DNA of 64,000 nt, taken from positions 62,001 to 126,000 of the forward strand of contig NZ_JOEH01000014.1 in NCBI RefSeq assembly GCF_000719095.1, read 5' to 3'. Below are positions 1 to 9,226 of the stretch, piece by piece (positions within the stretch are counted from its first letter, which is position 1; every line of letters starts with the position of its first letter). Source of the stretch: Streptacidiphilus jeojiense. GTDB taxonomy: Bacteria; Actinomycetota; Actinomycetes; Streptomycetales; Streptomycetaceae. The notes below the pieces were generated by a model. The model was not told the origin of the DNA and ran no database searches. It worked only from the letters and a program-made list of their open reading frames with translations. A program made the position numbers and the translations under genes.

Positions 1-1940
1 AGGGTTTCGGCCGGATCGGCCTGGTTCTGGCGCTGCTCTGGGAGCAGCTCGGCACCCGCCTGGACCAACAGGTCACCGGATCGCCGTACTCCATCACCAA
101 CGGCGGCTTCGAGAACGGCAGCGGGACCACCGCCACCGGCTGGTCGGTGGCCGGCTGGACCGCCAACGGCACCGCCGGCCGCGACTCGACCTACGCGCAC
201 TCCGGCACCTACTCGATGAAGCTGGTCCACAACGCGACCGGAGCGAACGCGATCGCGGTCAACAACAACACCAAGGTCAGCCTGGACCAGGGAGCCTACG
301 AGTACGGGGTCTGGGTGAAGGGGCAGGGCCTCACCGGCACCGGTGTCTACCTCGACGTGCTGTTCTACGACGCCGCAGGAGCCATCGTGGGGACCGACAA
401 CAAGGTCTTCGCACCAGCCGGGACCTACGACTGGACCTACCTGTCCAGCACGCTCACCACCCCGGCCACCGCAGTCTCAGCCTGGCTGTTCATCGGCGTC
501 CACGAGGGCGGCACCGCCTGGATCGACGACGTCACCCTGATCGCGCCGTCGACCAGCAGCCATGCCGCGCCGGTGCGCAGGACCGCCTACACCGCCATGC
601 TGCAGGCCAGCCGTGACTACTGGCGTGAGCACTTCCCGCACTACTCCAACCAGACCCAGATCTGCGCGATCGGCCTCTACCAGGTCAACCGCGCGCTGCG
701 GCTGATCGACCCCGCGCTGGCGTGGACCGAGGACAAGGCCCGCAGCTTCATGTACCAGTCGGTCGGGCTGACCCCCTACCTCGGTCCCGAGGCCGCCGAC
801 GGAACCGCCACCGCTCCGCTCGGCCGCTCCTACTACCAGGTCACTGCCAAGGGACTGACCCGCGAGCTGGGCTACGTCGGCAACTACGGCGAGGTCACCG
901 ACTGGCTGATCATGATGTACGAGTCGATCACCCGCGGCTACCAGCCCCAGGACGACCCGGCGCTGAAGACCCAGATCATCAAGATGGTCAAGACCCGCAG
1001 CAGGTTCCGCATCCTGGACGTGGACGAGGCAGGCGGCCGGGTCGCCCGGCTGGAGACCGTCGTCGGCTGGCGCAACGAGGTCTACCCCGGAGAGGTCGGC
1101 TACGCCCAGCGCACAGCCTGGGACTCGCACCCGATCCAGGCAGCCGTGGTGCTCAAGGACCCGGAGATCATCGGCTGGACCCAGGAGATGTTCGCGGACG
1201 GGCAGTTCTACCGCCAACTGGACCTGATGACGTCCAACTCCTGGACCAGGGTCGGCCTGAACGCCTTCCGGCTGGTGACCCGGGACTGGGACGCCTACCA
1301 GGCGTTGCCCTCACGCCCGTACCGGCTGCCGACCGACTGGAACGCCCCTGACTTTTGCTTCACCGACGAGGAGGACGGCGTTGTCGCCGTCAAGAACGGC
1401 GGGGAACTGCTCTACGCCTCGCTCTACTGGCGGGCACGACAGGGCGTCAACAACTACGCACGAGTGCACCATGTCACCCCGGTCGACCAGCGCTCCGCGA
1501 CGATCCGCCAGAACAGCTCCGGCGCCACCGACACGACCTTCACCGCGCTGGACTGGATCCTGTGGGACTACGCCATCAACGACCCCGGCGCGGCCGGCAT
1601 CCCACCGGGCGGCTTCCCTCCGCCCGGTGACACCCTGCACCAGTCGCTGGCCGGCGATGTCTACCCGCTGGCCCCGGTCCCCGCCGACGTCCCCGACCCC
1701 ACCCTCGGCGTCCACTTCACCGGCGTAGAAACCATGCTGGTCGGCAGAGCGCCGCTCTACCTCTGCCAGTACGGCGACTACTACATCGCCATGAACACCA
1801 CGACCGACAAGACCTACACGCTGCCGCACCGACAGGCCTTCGGCCCAGCCACCGACCTGACCACCGGCAAGAAGGTCAAGGCAGAGGCCCGCATCACCGT
1901 GCTTCCGATGACCACCGTCGTCCTCTACCGAAAGTCCTGA
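1..1940 (+). CDS. Exported carbohydrate-binding protein of unknown activity, 5' end missing
   Basis: The frame is open from base 3 with no stop, so the real start lies before the window. A GTG at 147 gives 597 residues, but the coding signal continues upstream of it. The visible N-terminus has a hydrophobic stretch (GLVLALLW), then a beta-sandwich like a CBM4/9 or CBM22-type carbohydrate-binding module. It starts at NGGFENG and ends near IDDVTL, just upstream of base 550. The remaining 460 residues are rich in Trp and Tyr, with helical stretches suggesting an alpha/alpha-barrel and a C-terminal beta part, as in several polysaccharide lyases. I recognise no catalytic signature. It lies 3 bp before the GH43 gene, so a role in handling the same polymer is inferred. 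Confidence 0.75.
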   Translation, partial: GFGRIGLVLALLWEQLGTRLDQQVTGSPYSITNGGFENGSGTTATGWSVAGWTANGTAGRDSTYAHSGTYSMKLVHNATGANAIAVNNNTKVSLDQGAYEYGVWVKGQGLTGTGVYLDVLFYDAAGAIVGTDNKVFAPAGTYDWTYLSSTLTTPATAVSAWLFIGVHEGGTAWIDDVTLIAPSTSSHAAPVRRTAYTAMLQASRDYWREHFPHYSNQTQICAIGLYQVNRALRLIDPALAWTEDKARSFMYQSVGLTPYLGPEAADGTATAPLGRSYYQVTAKGLTRELGYVGNYGEVTDWLIMMYESITRGYQPQDDPALKTQIIKMVKTRSRFRILDVDEAGGRVARLETVVGWRNEVYPGEVGYAQRTAWDSHPIQAAVVLKDPEIIGWTQEMFADGQFYRQLDLMTSNSWTRVGLNAFRLVTRDWDAYQALPSRPYRLPTDWNAPDFCFTDEEDGVVAVKNGGELLYASLYWRARQGVNNYARVHHVTPVDQRSATIRQNSSGATDTTFTALDWILWDYAINDPGAAGIPPGGFPPPGDTLHQSLAGDVYPLAPVPADVPDPTLGVHFTGVETMLVGRAPLYLCQYGDYYIAMNTTTDKTYTLPHRQAFGPATDLTTGKKVKAEARITVLPMTTVVLYRKS

Positions 1941-1943
1941 TCC

Positions 1944-3563
1944 GTGACCGACCTGATCAACCCAGTGCTCCGGGGATTCAACCCCGATCCGTCCATTCTC
2001 CGTGTCGGCGCCGACTACTACATCGCGACCAGCACCTTCGAGTGGTCGCCGCTGGTCCGGCTGCACCACTCGCGCGACCTGGTGCACTGGCGCACGCTCG
2101 GGCACGCGGTGGACAGCGCCGGTGTGCTGGACCTGCGGGGGGTTCCCGACTCCGGTGGCGTCTGGGCCCCCTCACTCTCTCACCACGACGGCCTGTTCTG
2201 GCTGGTCCTGAGCATCGTGCGGACCATGGACGGCGACGCCAAGGACCTGGACAACTACCTGCTCACCGCCCCCGACATCACCGGCCCCTGGTCGGAGCCG
2301 GTCCGGCTGAACTCACGCGGGTTCGACGCCTCCCTGTTCCACGACCGGGACGGGCGGCACTGGCTGGTCGGCGTGCAGTGGGACCCGCGCCCCGGGCACC
2401 CGCGGTTCGCCGGCATCAGCCTGCAGGAGTACGACGCCAAGGCCGGCCGGCTCGTCGGCGACAGCCGCATCGTCGCCCGCGACGCCGGCCTGATCGAGGG
2501 CCCCAACCTCTACTGGCACAACGGCTTCTACTACCTGATGCTGGCTCAGGGCGGAACCGGCTTCAACCACGGCATCTCCATGCTCCGTTCCCGCAGCCTG
2601 GACGGCGAGTTCGAGCGCGATCCGCAGTACTCCCTGCTGACCTCGCGGGACGACCCCGAGTGGGAGCTGCAGAAGGCCGGCCACGGCGAACTGGTGCAGA
2701 CGCCCGAGGGCGACTGGTACCTGGCCCACCTCGCCTCCCGGACCAGCCGCGACGACCAGGGGCAGTTCGCAGTCACCGGCCGGGAGACCTGCCTGCAGCG
2801 GGTGGCCTGGACCGAGGACGGCTGGCTGCGGCTCGCTGACGACCAGGGCCGCCCGGTCACCGGAACCCGGGCCAGGACCCGGGTCCGCTCAACCGTCGCA
2901 ACCAGCAACGCTGCAGCCGCCGCCATCACGCCGCGCCGCTTCCACGACGACTTCGCCGCAGACCAGTTGGACCGGACCCGCTGGTCGACGCTGCGTCGAC
3001 AGGTCCACTCGGACTGGCTCGACCTTGAGAGCCGGCCCGGCTGGGTACGGCTGCACGGCGGACAGTCCCGCGCGTCCGTCTTCGAGCAGAGCCTGATCGG
3101 CACCCGGATCGAGGAGCCGGCGGCACAGGTGGCCACCCGGATCGAGGCCCGGCCGCGCACCACGGGCCACCGGGCCGGCCTGGTCGCCTGGTACGACCGT
3201 CACAGTCACTACGGCCTCTATCTCACCGTGGACGACGACGGCCGGCGGGTGCTGGTCCTGGAACAGAGCACTCCCGCCGGAACCTCCCAGCTGGGCGAGC
3301 CGGTGCCGGTGGACGACTGGCCGGACCTGCACCTGGGCTTCGCCCTGGACGGGCCGACGATCAGTTTCACCGCCGCGCCGGACCCGAATCGGGCCGTGTG
3401 GAACAGCCCTTCGCTGTCGAGCCGCCTGCTCTCCGACGACTACCAGGATCTGTTGCGGTTCACCGGTGCCTTCGCCGCGCTGCGGATCGACGACCACGAC
3501 GGCGACGGCTTCAGCGCCGACATCGACCACCTCACCATCGACTACCCGGAGAACTCATCGTGA
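1944..3563 (+). CDS. GH43 beta-xylosidase / alpha-L-arabinofuranosidase
   Basis: This 539-residue protein has the GH43 five-bladed propeller start, NPVLRGFNPDPSILRVG. The three family acids are visible: Asp15 (NPDPS) as general base, Asp128 (GFDAS) as pKa modulator and Glu185 (LIEGPN) as general acid. From about residue 325 a second domain (FHDDFAADQLDRTRWSTLR) matches the concanavalin-like C-terminal domain of GH43 beta-xylosidases. No signal peptide is visible, so it probably acts in the cytoplasm on imported xylo- or arabino-oligosaccharides. The GTG start is 3 bp after the previous stop, and the stop overlaps the next start, so it is co-translated with its neighbours. Exact substrate is not decidable from sequence. 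Confidence 0.9.
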   Translation: MTDLINPVLRGFNPDPSILRVGADYYIATSTFEWSPLVRLHHSRDLVHWRTLGHAVDSAGVLDLRGVPDSGGVWAPSLSHHDGLFWLVLSIVRTMDGDAKDLDNYLLTAPDITGPWSEPVRLNSRGFDASLFHDRDGRHWLVGVQWDPRPGHPRFAGISLQEYDAKAGRLVGDSRIVARDAGLIEGPNLYWHNGFYYLMLAQGGTGFNHGISMLRSRSLDGEFERDPQYSLLTSRDDPEWELQKAGHGELVQTPEGDWYLAHLASRTSRDDQGQFAVTGRETCLQRVAWTEDGWLRLADDQGRPVTGTRARTRVRSTVATSNAAAAAITPRRFHDDFAADQLDRTRWSTLRRQVHSDWLDLESRPGWVRLHGGQSRASVFEQSLIGTRIEEPAAQVATRIEARPRTTGHRAGLVAWYDRHSHYGLYLTVDDDGRRVLVLEQSTPAGTSQLGEPVPVDDWPDLHLGFALDGPTISFTAAPDPNRAVWNSPSLSSRLLSDDYQDLLRFTGAFAALRIDDHDGDGFSADIDHLTIDYPENSS

Positions 3564-5668
3564 CCGCATCGTCGGGGGAACTGCTTTGGGGCAACAGCGC
3601 ACTGACCCTCCATCTGGGCTGGGAGGCGGACGGACCGGTCCGGCTGCTCGACCTGCTCCTGCCGGGCGACGCACCCCGGCAGGCGCACCGTCCGGCTCGG
3701 CCCCTGGTCGAGCTGGAGCTGATCGGCACCGGACGCACCGGCACCTCTGGCAAACGCCATGTGGACGGGGACGCCGCCGCCCGGCAGCGCTACCTGGGCC
3801 ATCAGGAACGGGTGGACGGAGCCTGGCGCGAACTGGTCGTCAGCACCGCCGACCCGGCCAGCGGCCTGCGCGTCACCGCGCACCTGCGGCTGCACGCCCA
3901 GCTGCCGGTGCTGCGCAGCTGGGCCGAGGTGACGGCGGGTCGAACGGCGGTGTCCGTCGAGTACCTGTCCTCCTTCGTGTTCGCGGGCCTGGCCGCCCGC
4001 ACAGCCGGCCGCTGGGAGGAGGGACTGCGGCTGCACACCGCGGCCAATCCGTGGAGCGGGGAGTTCCGCTGGTCGGACAGCACGCTTGCCGAGCGCGGCC
4101 TCTACGACGTGGGGATGGTCCGCTACGGGCAGACCGGATCCAAGAACCGCATCGCCCTGACCTCCACCGGGGCCTGGTCCAGCGCCGAGCACCTGCCCAT
4201 GGGCTGCATCGAGGACCCGGCCGGCGGGCGGGCCCTGCTGTGGCAGATCGAGCACAACGGCGCCTGGCACGCGGAGCTCGGCGACTACCACGACGACGTC
4301 TACCTGGCCCTGTCCGGTCCCACCGATCGCGAGCACGCCTGGCGGGCCCGGCTGCGGCCCGGCGAGTCGTTCACCGGGGTCCCGGTGGCCGTGGCACTGG
4401 CCCCGGACGGCTTCCAGGGCGCCGTCGGCGCGATGACCGCCTACCGGCGCGCGCTGTTGCGGCCGCACCCGGACCATGAACGGCTGCCGGTGGTCTTCAA
4501 CGACTTCAACAACTGCCTGATGTCGGACCCCAGCACAGCCGCGGTCCTGCCGCTGGTGGAGGCGGCGGCCGGGGTCGGCGCGGAGTACTACGTCATGGAT
4601 GCCGGCTGGTACGCCGACACCGACGGCTGGTGGGACGCGGTCGGCGAGTGGGAGGAGTCGGCCGTCCGCTTCCCCGGCGGACTCAAGGAGGTGACCGACC
4701 GGATCCGGGCCCTGGGCATGGTGCCGGGGCTGTGGCTGGAGCCCGAGGTGGTCGGCGTGCGCAGCCCGCTGGCGCAGGCCCTGCCGGAGGAGGCGTTCTT
4801 CCGGCGCGACGGCGAGCGCGTGGTCCAGTGGGGCCGCTACCAGCTCGACCTGCGCCACCCGGCCGCCCGCAGCCACCTCGACAAGGTGGTGGACCGGCTG
4901 GTCACCGACTACGGCCTGGGCTACCTCAAACTGGACTACAACATCGACATCGGCCCGGGCACCGGCGACAACCCCGGGGCCGGACTGCTGGGCCACAACC
5001 GCGCGCTGCTGGAGTGGCTGGACGCCGTCCTGGACCGGCATCCCGGCCTGGTCGTGGAGAGCTGCGCGGCCGGCGGCAGCCGCAGCGACTACGCCACCCT
5101 GGCCCGACTGCCCGTCCACTCGCTCACCGACCAGCAGGACCACCACAACCTGCCGCCGATCGCGGGGGCCGCCCCGACAGCCGTCCTGCCGGAGCAGGGC
5201 GCCATGTGGGCCTACCCGCAGGCCGAGTTCGACACCGACGCCATCGGCCTCGCCCTGGTCCCCGCGCTGCTCGGCCGCATCCACCTCAGCGGCCGCCTCG
5301 ACCGCCTCGACCCCGCCCGGGCGGACCTGGTGCGGACCGCCCTGGAACGCTACAAGGGCTACCGGACCCACCTGCGCACCGCCGTCCCCGGCTGGCCGCT
5401 GGGCCTGCCCGGCTGGCGCGACCCCTGGACGGCCCTGGCCCTGCACTGCACCGATTCGATCCGCGTCTCGGTCTTCCGCCGCGAGACCGACACCGACCAC
5501 TGCACCCTGCCCTTCCCCCAGCTGCGGGACCGCGCCCTGGCCGTCGAACTGCTCTTCGACGCCGCAGGCGACGCGCAGGCCGCATGGGACCAGGCCGCCG
5601 GTGAACTGACCGTACGGCTGCCACGACCGCAGAGCGCCCTGCTGCTGCGCCTGGCACCGGCGTCGTGA
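3560..5668 (+). CDS. GH36 alpha-galactosidase
   Basis: The 702-residue protein has the normal GH36 layout: N-terminal beta-supersandwich, central TIM barrel and C-terminal beta domain. The nucleophile is Asp459 in YLKLDYN, and the acid/base is Asp510 in the ESCAAGGSRSD block. The frame is open further upstream, but homology starts right after the GTG at 3560, which overlaps the GH43 stop in a GTGA junction, so that start is chosen. There is no signal peptide. It should remove terminal alpha-galactosyl units from oligosaccharides in the cytoplasm, together with the GH43 enzyme. Confidence 0.92.
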   Translation: MTASSGELLWGNSALTLHLGWEADGPVRLLDLLLPGDAPRQAHRPARPLVELELIGTGRTGTSGKRHVDGDAAARQRYLGHQERVDGAWRELVVSTADPASGLRVTAHLRLHAQLPVLRSWAEVTAGRTAVSVEYLSSFVFAGLAARTAGRWEEGLRLHTAANPWSGEFRWSDSTLAERGLYDVGMVRYGQTGSKNRIALTSTGAWSSAEHLPMGCIEDPAGGRALLWQIEHNGAWHAELGDYHDDVYLALSGPTDREHAWRARLRPGESFTGVPVAVALAPDGFQGAVGAMTAYRRALLRPHPDHERLPVVFNDFNNCLMSDPSTAAVLPLVEAAAGVGAEYYVMDAGWYADTDGWWDAVGEWEESAVRFPGGLKEVTDRIRALGMVPGLWLEPEVVGVRSPLAQALPEEAFFRRDGERVVQWGRYQLDLRHPAARSHLDKVVDRLVTDYGLGYLKLDYNIDIGPGTGDNPGAGLLGHNRALLEWLDAVLDRHPGLVVESCAAGGSRSDYATLARLPVHSLTDQQDHHNLPPIAGAAPTAVLPEQGAMWAYPQAEFDTDAIGLALVPALLGRIHLSGRLDRLDPARADLVRTALERYKGYRTHLRTAVPGWPLGLPGWRDPWTALALHCTDSIRVSVFRRETDTDHCTLPFPQLRDRALAVELLFDAAGDAQAAWDQAAGELTVRLPRPQSALLLRLAPAS

Positions 5669-5722
5669 GCCCCACCCGCTCGCACGCCGGATCGCACCGC
5701 ATTCATTCCTGAGGAGAGTCAC

Positions 5723-8700
5723 ATGTGGCAGAACCTGATGGGGCGAGTCAGACGGCTACCGGGGCGGGTGATCACCGCGGCGCTCGTCCTGGCCGTGGTG
5801 CTGCCCGCCGTCCCGGCGACCGCCGCTGCGGACACGACCGCACCACCCACGGCAGGCGCGGTGGCGAGCGCCTTCCCCACCGTCACCCTGAACCAGGTCA
5901 CCAGTAGCGCCGGGTTCGTCCACCCGGGCATCGACGTGAGCGCCCCGAACCTGCTGCTGGCGCGCCAGGAGGTGCAGGGCGGCGTCGAGCCCTGGGCCTC
6001 CTACTACGCGGCCATGGTCAAGACCAGCTATGCGTCCAGGACGCTCACCCCCGTCAACCACAGCACCCAGGTGGACACCCCCGGGTCGGTGGCCTTCAAC
6101 TCGCAGGGCGTCGAATCGAAGTTCATCGCCGACGCCTTCGGCGCCTACACCCAGGCCGTCCAGTACCTCGTCACCGGGGATCCCGCCTACCGGGAGAACG
6201 GGATGCACATCATCCGCACCTGGTCCCACATCGACCCCGCCGAGGTCGCACCGTACGCGGACGCGCACATCCACGCCGGCATCCCGCTGATGCGGATGCT
6301 CGCCGCGGCGGAGATCTTCCGCTACTCCAGTGTCAACGCCACCTCCGACGGCTACGACACCTCCTGGACCGACGCGGACACCAGTAATCTGACCACCAAT
6401 CTGATCTCCCCGGTCAGCAGCGTCCTGCTGGACGGCAACACCTACTTCATGAGCCAGCAGTCGTACCCGCTGGTCGGCGAGCTCGCCGCGGACATGTTCA
6501 CCGACAACCGTGCGGCCTACGACAAGCATGTCGAGTGGTTCTCGGTCAACGCCTCCAACCCGGACCCCGACGCCAACGGCTCGCTGGTCTCCCTGATCCG
6601 CACCATCAGCGCCAAGGACCCGCTGAACCCCTACGGCTACTCCTTCGTCCAGGAGCAGGAGATGGGCCGCGACCAGGCGCACGCCTGGGACGGGATCAAC
6701 GCCCTCACCGAGATCGCCCGCATGCTCACCGTCCAGGGCACCAGGCTGGACCCGGTCGCCGGAACCGTCTCGGACCGCAGCAACGCCGTGTCCCCCTACA
6801 CCTTCGGCGACAACCGGCTGCTGGCGGGGACCGACGCCTACTACGCCTACATGATGGGGAAGACGATCCCCTGGATCGACACCACCGGCGGTCCAGGGAA
6901 GCTGTCCGAGGCCTACCGCGGCCGGCAGTTCGACCCCATCGACGAGCTCTACAACGTCTACGAGTACGACCTGGGCGTCAACGTCGCCAAGGTCGCCCCC
7001 GACGTCGCCAAGATGCAGCAGCAGGCCGACGGCCCGCAGTTCTTCTGGGGGACCAGCGCCTACAACTTCTGGAACAGCAACCCCGACTACAACCCGGACT
7101 ACTGGCTGTCACTGCCGCAGCAGGTGGCCGGCCAGGTCCGGCCCCAGCAGACCGACGCACTGGTGCCGGTGGCGCAGCGCAGCATCGCCCTGGACCACCG
7201 CTCGCAGGTGCTCGTCGACAGCGGGCAGAGCTACGTCCGGATGCAGGCGTCCGACAAGGGCGCCTCGATCGCGGTCCGCACCCTGATGTACCCCTCCCGC
7301 ACCGGCTACAGCCCCGTCGGCGTCCTGATCCGCACCGACGGACCGGCGACCCTGACCATCCGCATGAACCTGGCGCTCCGCCCCTACCAGACCGTCAGCC
7401 TGCCGGACACGCAAGGTCAGTGGCGCTACGTCAGCTACGACATGGACTACGCGGTCGTTCCCGGCAGCACCGGTGGGGAGAACCTCGCCTACTACACCGT
7501 CACCGGTTCACCGGCGGTCAACGTGGACGTCCAGAGCGTCAACCTTCAGGCCACGAGCCTCAGCCCGCCCACCTTCCCGCAGGGCCGGCAGGTCACCCTC
7601 ATCGGCGTCGCCAGCCAGACCCTGCAACGCTCCCTCGCCGCAACGGACACCGCGGGGGGAGCCCTGACCTACGAAGCCACCGGGCTCGCGGCCGGAGCCA
7701 CGGTCGACAGCAGTACCGGGGCGTTCAACTGGACACCCACCCGCAGGCAGGTAGGGACCGCCCGGGCCACGGTCGTCGCCTCCGACGGCACGACCGACAC
7801 CGTCCTCAACCTCACCCTGGTGACAGCGCCGAACCGTACCGCTGCGCTCAAGGCCGCGGAGGCCGGGTTCCACCCCAAGGCGACCTACGTCCGCAGCACG
7901 CTGGACGCGTACGACGCAGCCGTGGCCGCAGTGCGGGCCACCATCACCACCGCTGACGACAGCACCTTCCAGGACGGCCTCCTGTCGGTGCAGAAGGCGG
8001 TGCAGGGGCTTCAGCTGCTCAACCCGACCCTCGGCGACGGCACGCTCGCCTACCAGACCCTGGTGACCTCCTCGCTGGGGACGACAGCCATGTGGAACCT
8101 GGTCGACAGCGACATCAACACCACCTCCGGGGACCTGACGGCTCCGTTCACGCTGGACTTCGGTGCCGGATTCCGGGTCAAGGCCAGTGCCTTCGGTCTG
8201 CAGGCGCGGTACAACTTCGCCAACCGCTCGCAGGGGGCGAACGTCTACGGCTCGAACGACGGCCGGACCTGGACCCTGCTGACAGCGCACGAGACCACCA
8301 ACACGGCGCCCGACTTCCAGATGGAGACCATCCCGATACGCGCCGAGGTCAAGGACAAGTCCTTCCGCTTCTTCAAGATCCAGGTCGACGACCCCGGTGT
8401 CCCCACCGACCCGAACTACCCCGGCCTGTCGTCCTTCGGCGAACTGCGGATCCACGGCGTCCGCCAGGAGACGGCCCAGGCCGTGTCCGTCGCGACCCTG
8501 TCGTCCGACGACCCGGTCGCCGGCCAGGCCGTCAACGGGGACACCGTCACCCTGGACCTGACCGCCACCGAGCCCATCGCCGACGTGAACGTCCAGATCG
8601 AAGGCGCGACCGCGACCGTCACCAGTACCGACAACGAGCACTGGCACGCCACAGCCGTACTGCCCGAGAGCGTCGACTACGGCCGCGCACTGCAGTTCAC

Positions 8701-9226
8701 GGCCGACTACACGACGGCCACCGGCCAGACCGGCACCACCGTGTTCCAGACCACCGACGGCTCCTCGCTCCAGCTGTGGAACACCCACGTGGTGGCCGAC
8801 AGCATCGCCCAGGCATGGGTGGACGCGTCCACCCCGCTGTGGCCGGGAAAGGGAACCACCGCGGCCAACGGCTGGCGGATGTTCGACGGCGACATCACCA
8901 CATCAACCGACACCACGACTGCCAACGGCTGGGTGACGGTCAAGCCGACCGACGGCTCGACGCTGGGCATCGACGCCGTCCGCATCCACGCCCGCACCGG
9001 CTACCCGGCCCGCGCCAACGGCACCGTCCTCCAGGGCTCGACCGACGGAGGGACCACCTGGACGACGTTCCTGACCATCTCGGGCATCACCAGCGACCAG
9101 CAGTGGTACCTCTTCAAGCTGCCGCAGCACCAGTCCGTACCCATGCTGCGGGTCCTGGACCAGCACGGCGGCAACACCGACATCGCTGAGGTCCAACTGC
9201 TCCAGTTCCAGGGGCTGCCCCAGTAG
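5723..9226 (+). CDS. Large secreted polysaccharide-lyase-like protein with Ig and discoidin domains
   Basis: The 1167-residue protein starts with a signal peptide (basic MWQNLMGRVRRLPGR, hydrophobic core, cleavage near ATAAA). Residues about 60-380 look like the alginate-lyase alpha/alpha-barrel family. Key pieces are the ARQEVQGG segment, which in these proteins precedes the barrel, and the HIIRTWSHIDP and HAGIPLMRMLAAAEIF helices. About residues 640-705 form a putative-Ig domain (TGLAAGATVDSSTGAFNWTP). A short FIVAR-like helical stretch follows, then an F5/8 type C (discoidin) domain near 790-920 and a second sugar-binding-like domain at the C-terminus. The RBS GAGGAG lies 7 bp before the ATG. 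It sits 54 bp after the GH36 gene and is probably the extracellular polymer-cutting enzyme of the locus. The substrate (uronate polymer or other) is unknown. Confidence 0.8.
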   Translation: MWQNLMGRVRRLPGRVITAALVLAVVLPAVPATAAADTTAPPTAGAVASAFPTVTLNQVTSSAGFVHPGIDVSAPNLLLARQEVQGGVEPWASYYAAMVKTSYASRTLTPVNHSTQVDTPGSVAFNSQGVESKFIADAFGAYTQAVQYLVTGDPAYRENGMHIIRTWSHIDPAEVAPYADAHIHAGIPLMRMLAAAEIFRYSSVNATSDGYDTSWTDADTSNLTTNLISPVSSVLLDGNTYFMSQQSYPLVGELAADMFTDNRAAYDKHVEWFSVNASNPDPDANGSLVSLIRTISAKDPLNPYGYSFVQEQEMGRDQAHAWDGINALTEIARMLTVQGTRLDPVAGTVSDRSNAVSPYTFGDNRLLAGTDAYYAYMMGKTIPWIDTTGGPGKLSEAYRGRQFDPIDELYNVYEYDLGVNVAKVAPDVAKMQQQADGPQFFWGTSAYNFWNSNPDYNPDYWLSLPQQVAGQVRPQQTDALVPVAQRSIALDHRSQVLVDSGQSYVRMQASDKGASIAVRTLMYPSRTGYSPVGVLIRTDGPATLTIRMNLALRPYQTVSLPDTQGQWRYVSYDMDYAVVPGSTGGENLAYYTVTGSPAVNVDVQSVNLQATSLSPPTFPQGRQVTLIGVASQTLQRSLAATDTAGGALTYEATGLAAGATVDSSTGAFNWTPTRRQVGTARATVVASDGTTDTVLNLTLVTAPNRTAALKAAEAGFHPKATYVRSTLDAYDAAVAAVRATITTADDSTFQDGLLSVQKAVQGLQLLNPTLGDGTLAYQTLVTSSLGTTAMWNLVDSDINTTSGDLTAPFTLDFGAGFRVKASAFGLQARYNFANRSQGANVYGSNDGRTWTLLTAHETTNTAPDFQMETIPIRAEVKDKSFRFFKIQVDDPGVPTDPNYPGLSSFGELRIHGVRQETAQAVSVATLSSDDPVAGQAVNGDTVTLDLTATEPIADVNVQIEGATATVTSTDNEHWHATAVLPESVDYGRALQFTADYTTATGQTGTTVFQTTDGSSLQLWNTHVVADSIAQAWVDASTPLWPGKGTTAANGWRMFDGDITTSTDTTTANGWVTVKPTDGSTLGIDAVRIHARTGYPARANGTVLQGSTDGGTTWTTFLTISGITSDQQWYLFKLPQHQSVPMLRVLDQHGGNTDIAEVQLLQFQGLPQ

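Noticed and set aside
3542..5722. Long open frame on the minus strand, over 700 codons
   Set aside because: It lies antisense to the GH36 gene, has low-complexity Gly/Val/Gln-rich translation, and is an effect of high GC at third codon positions.
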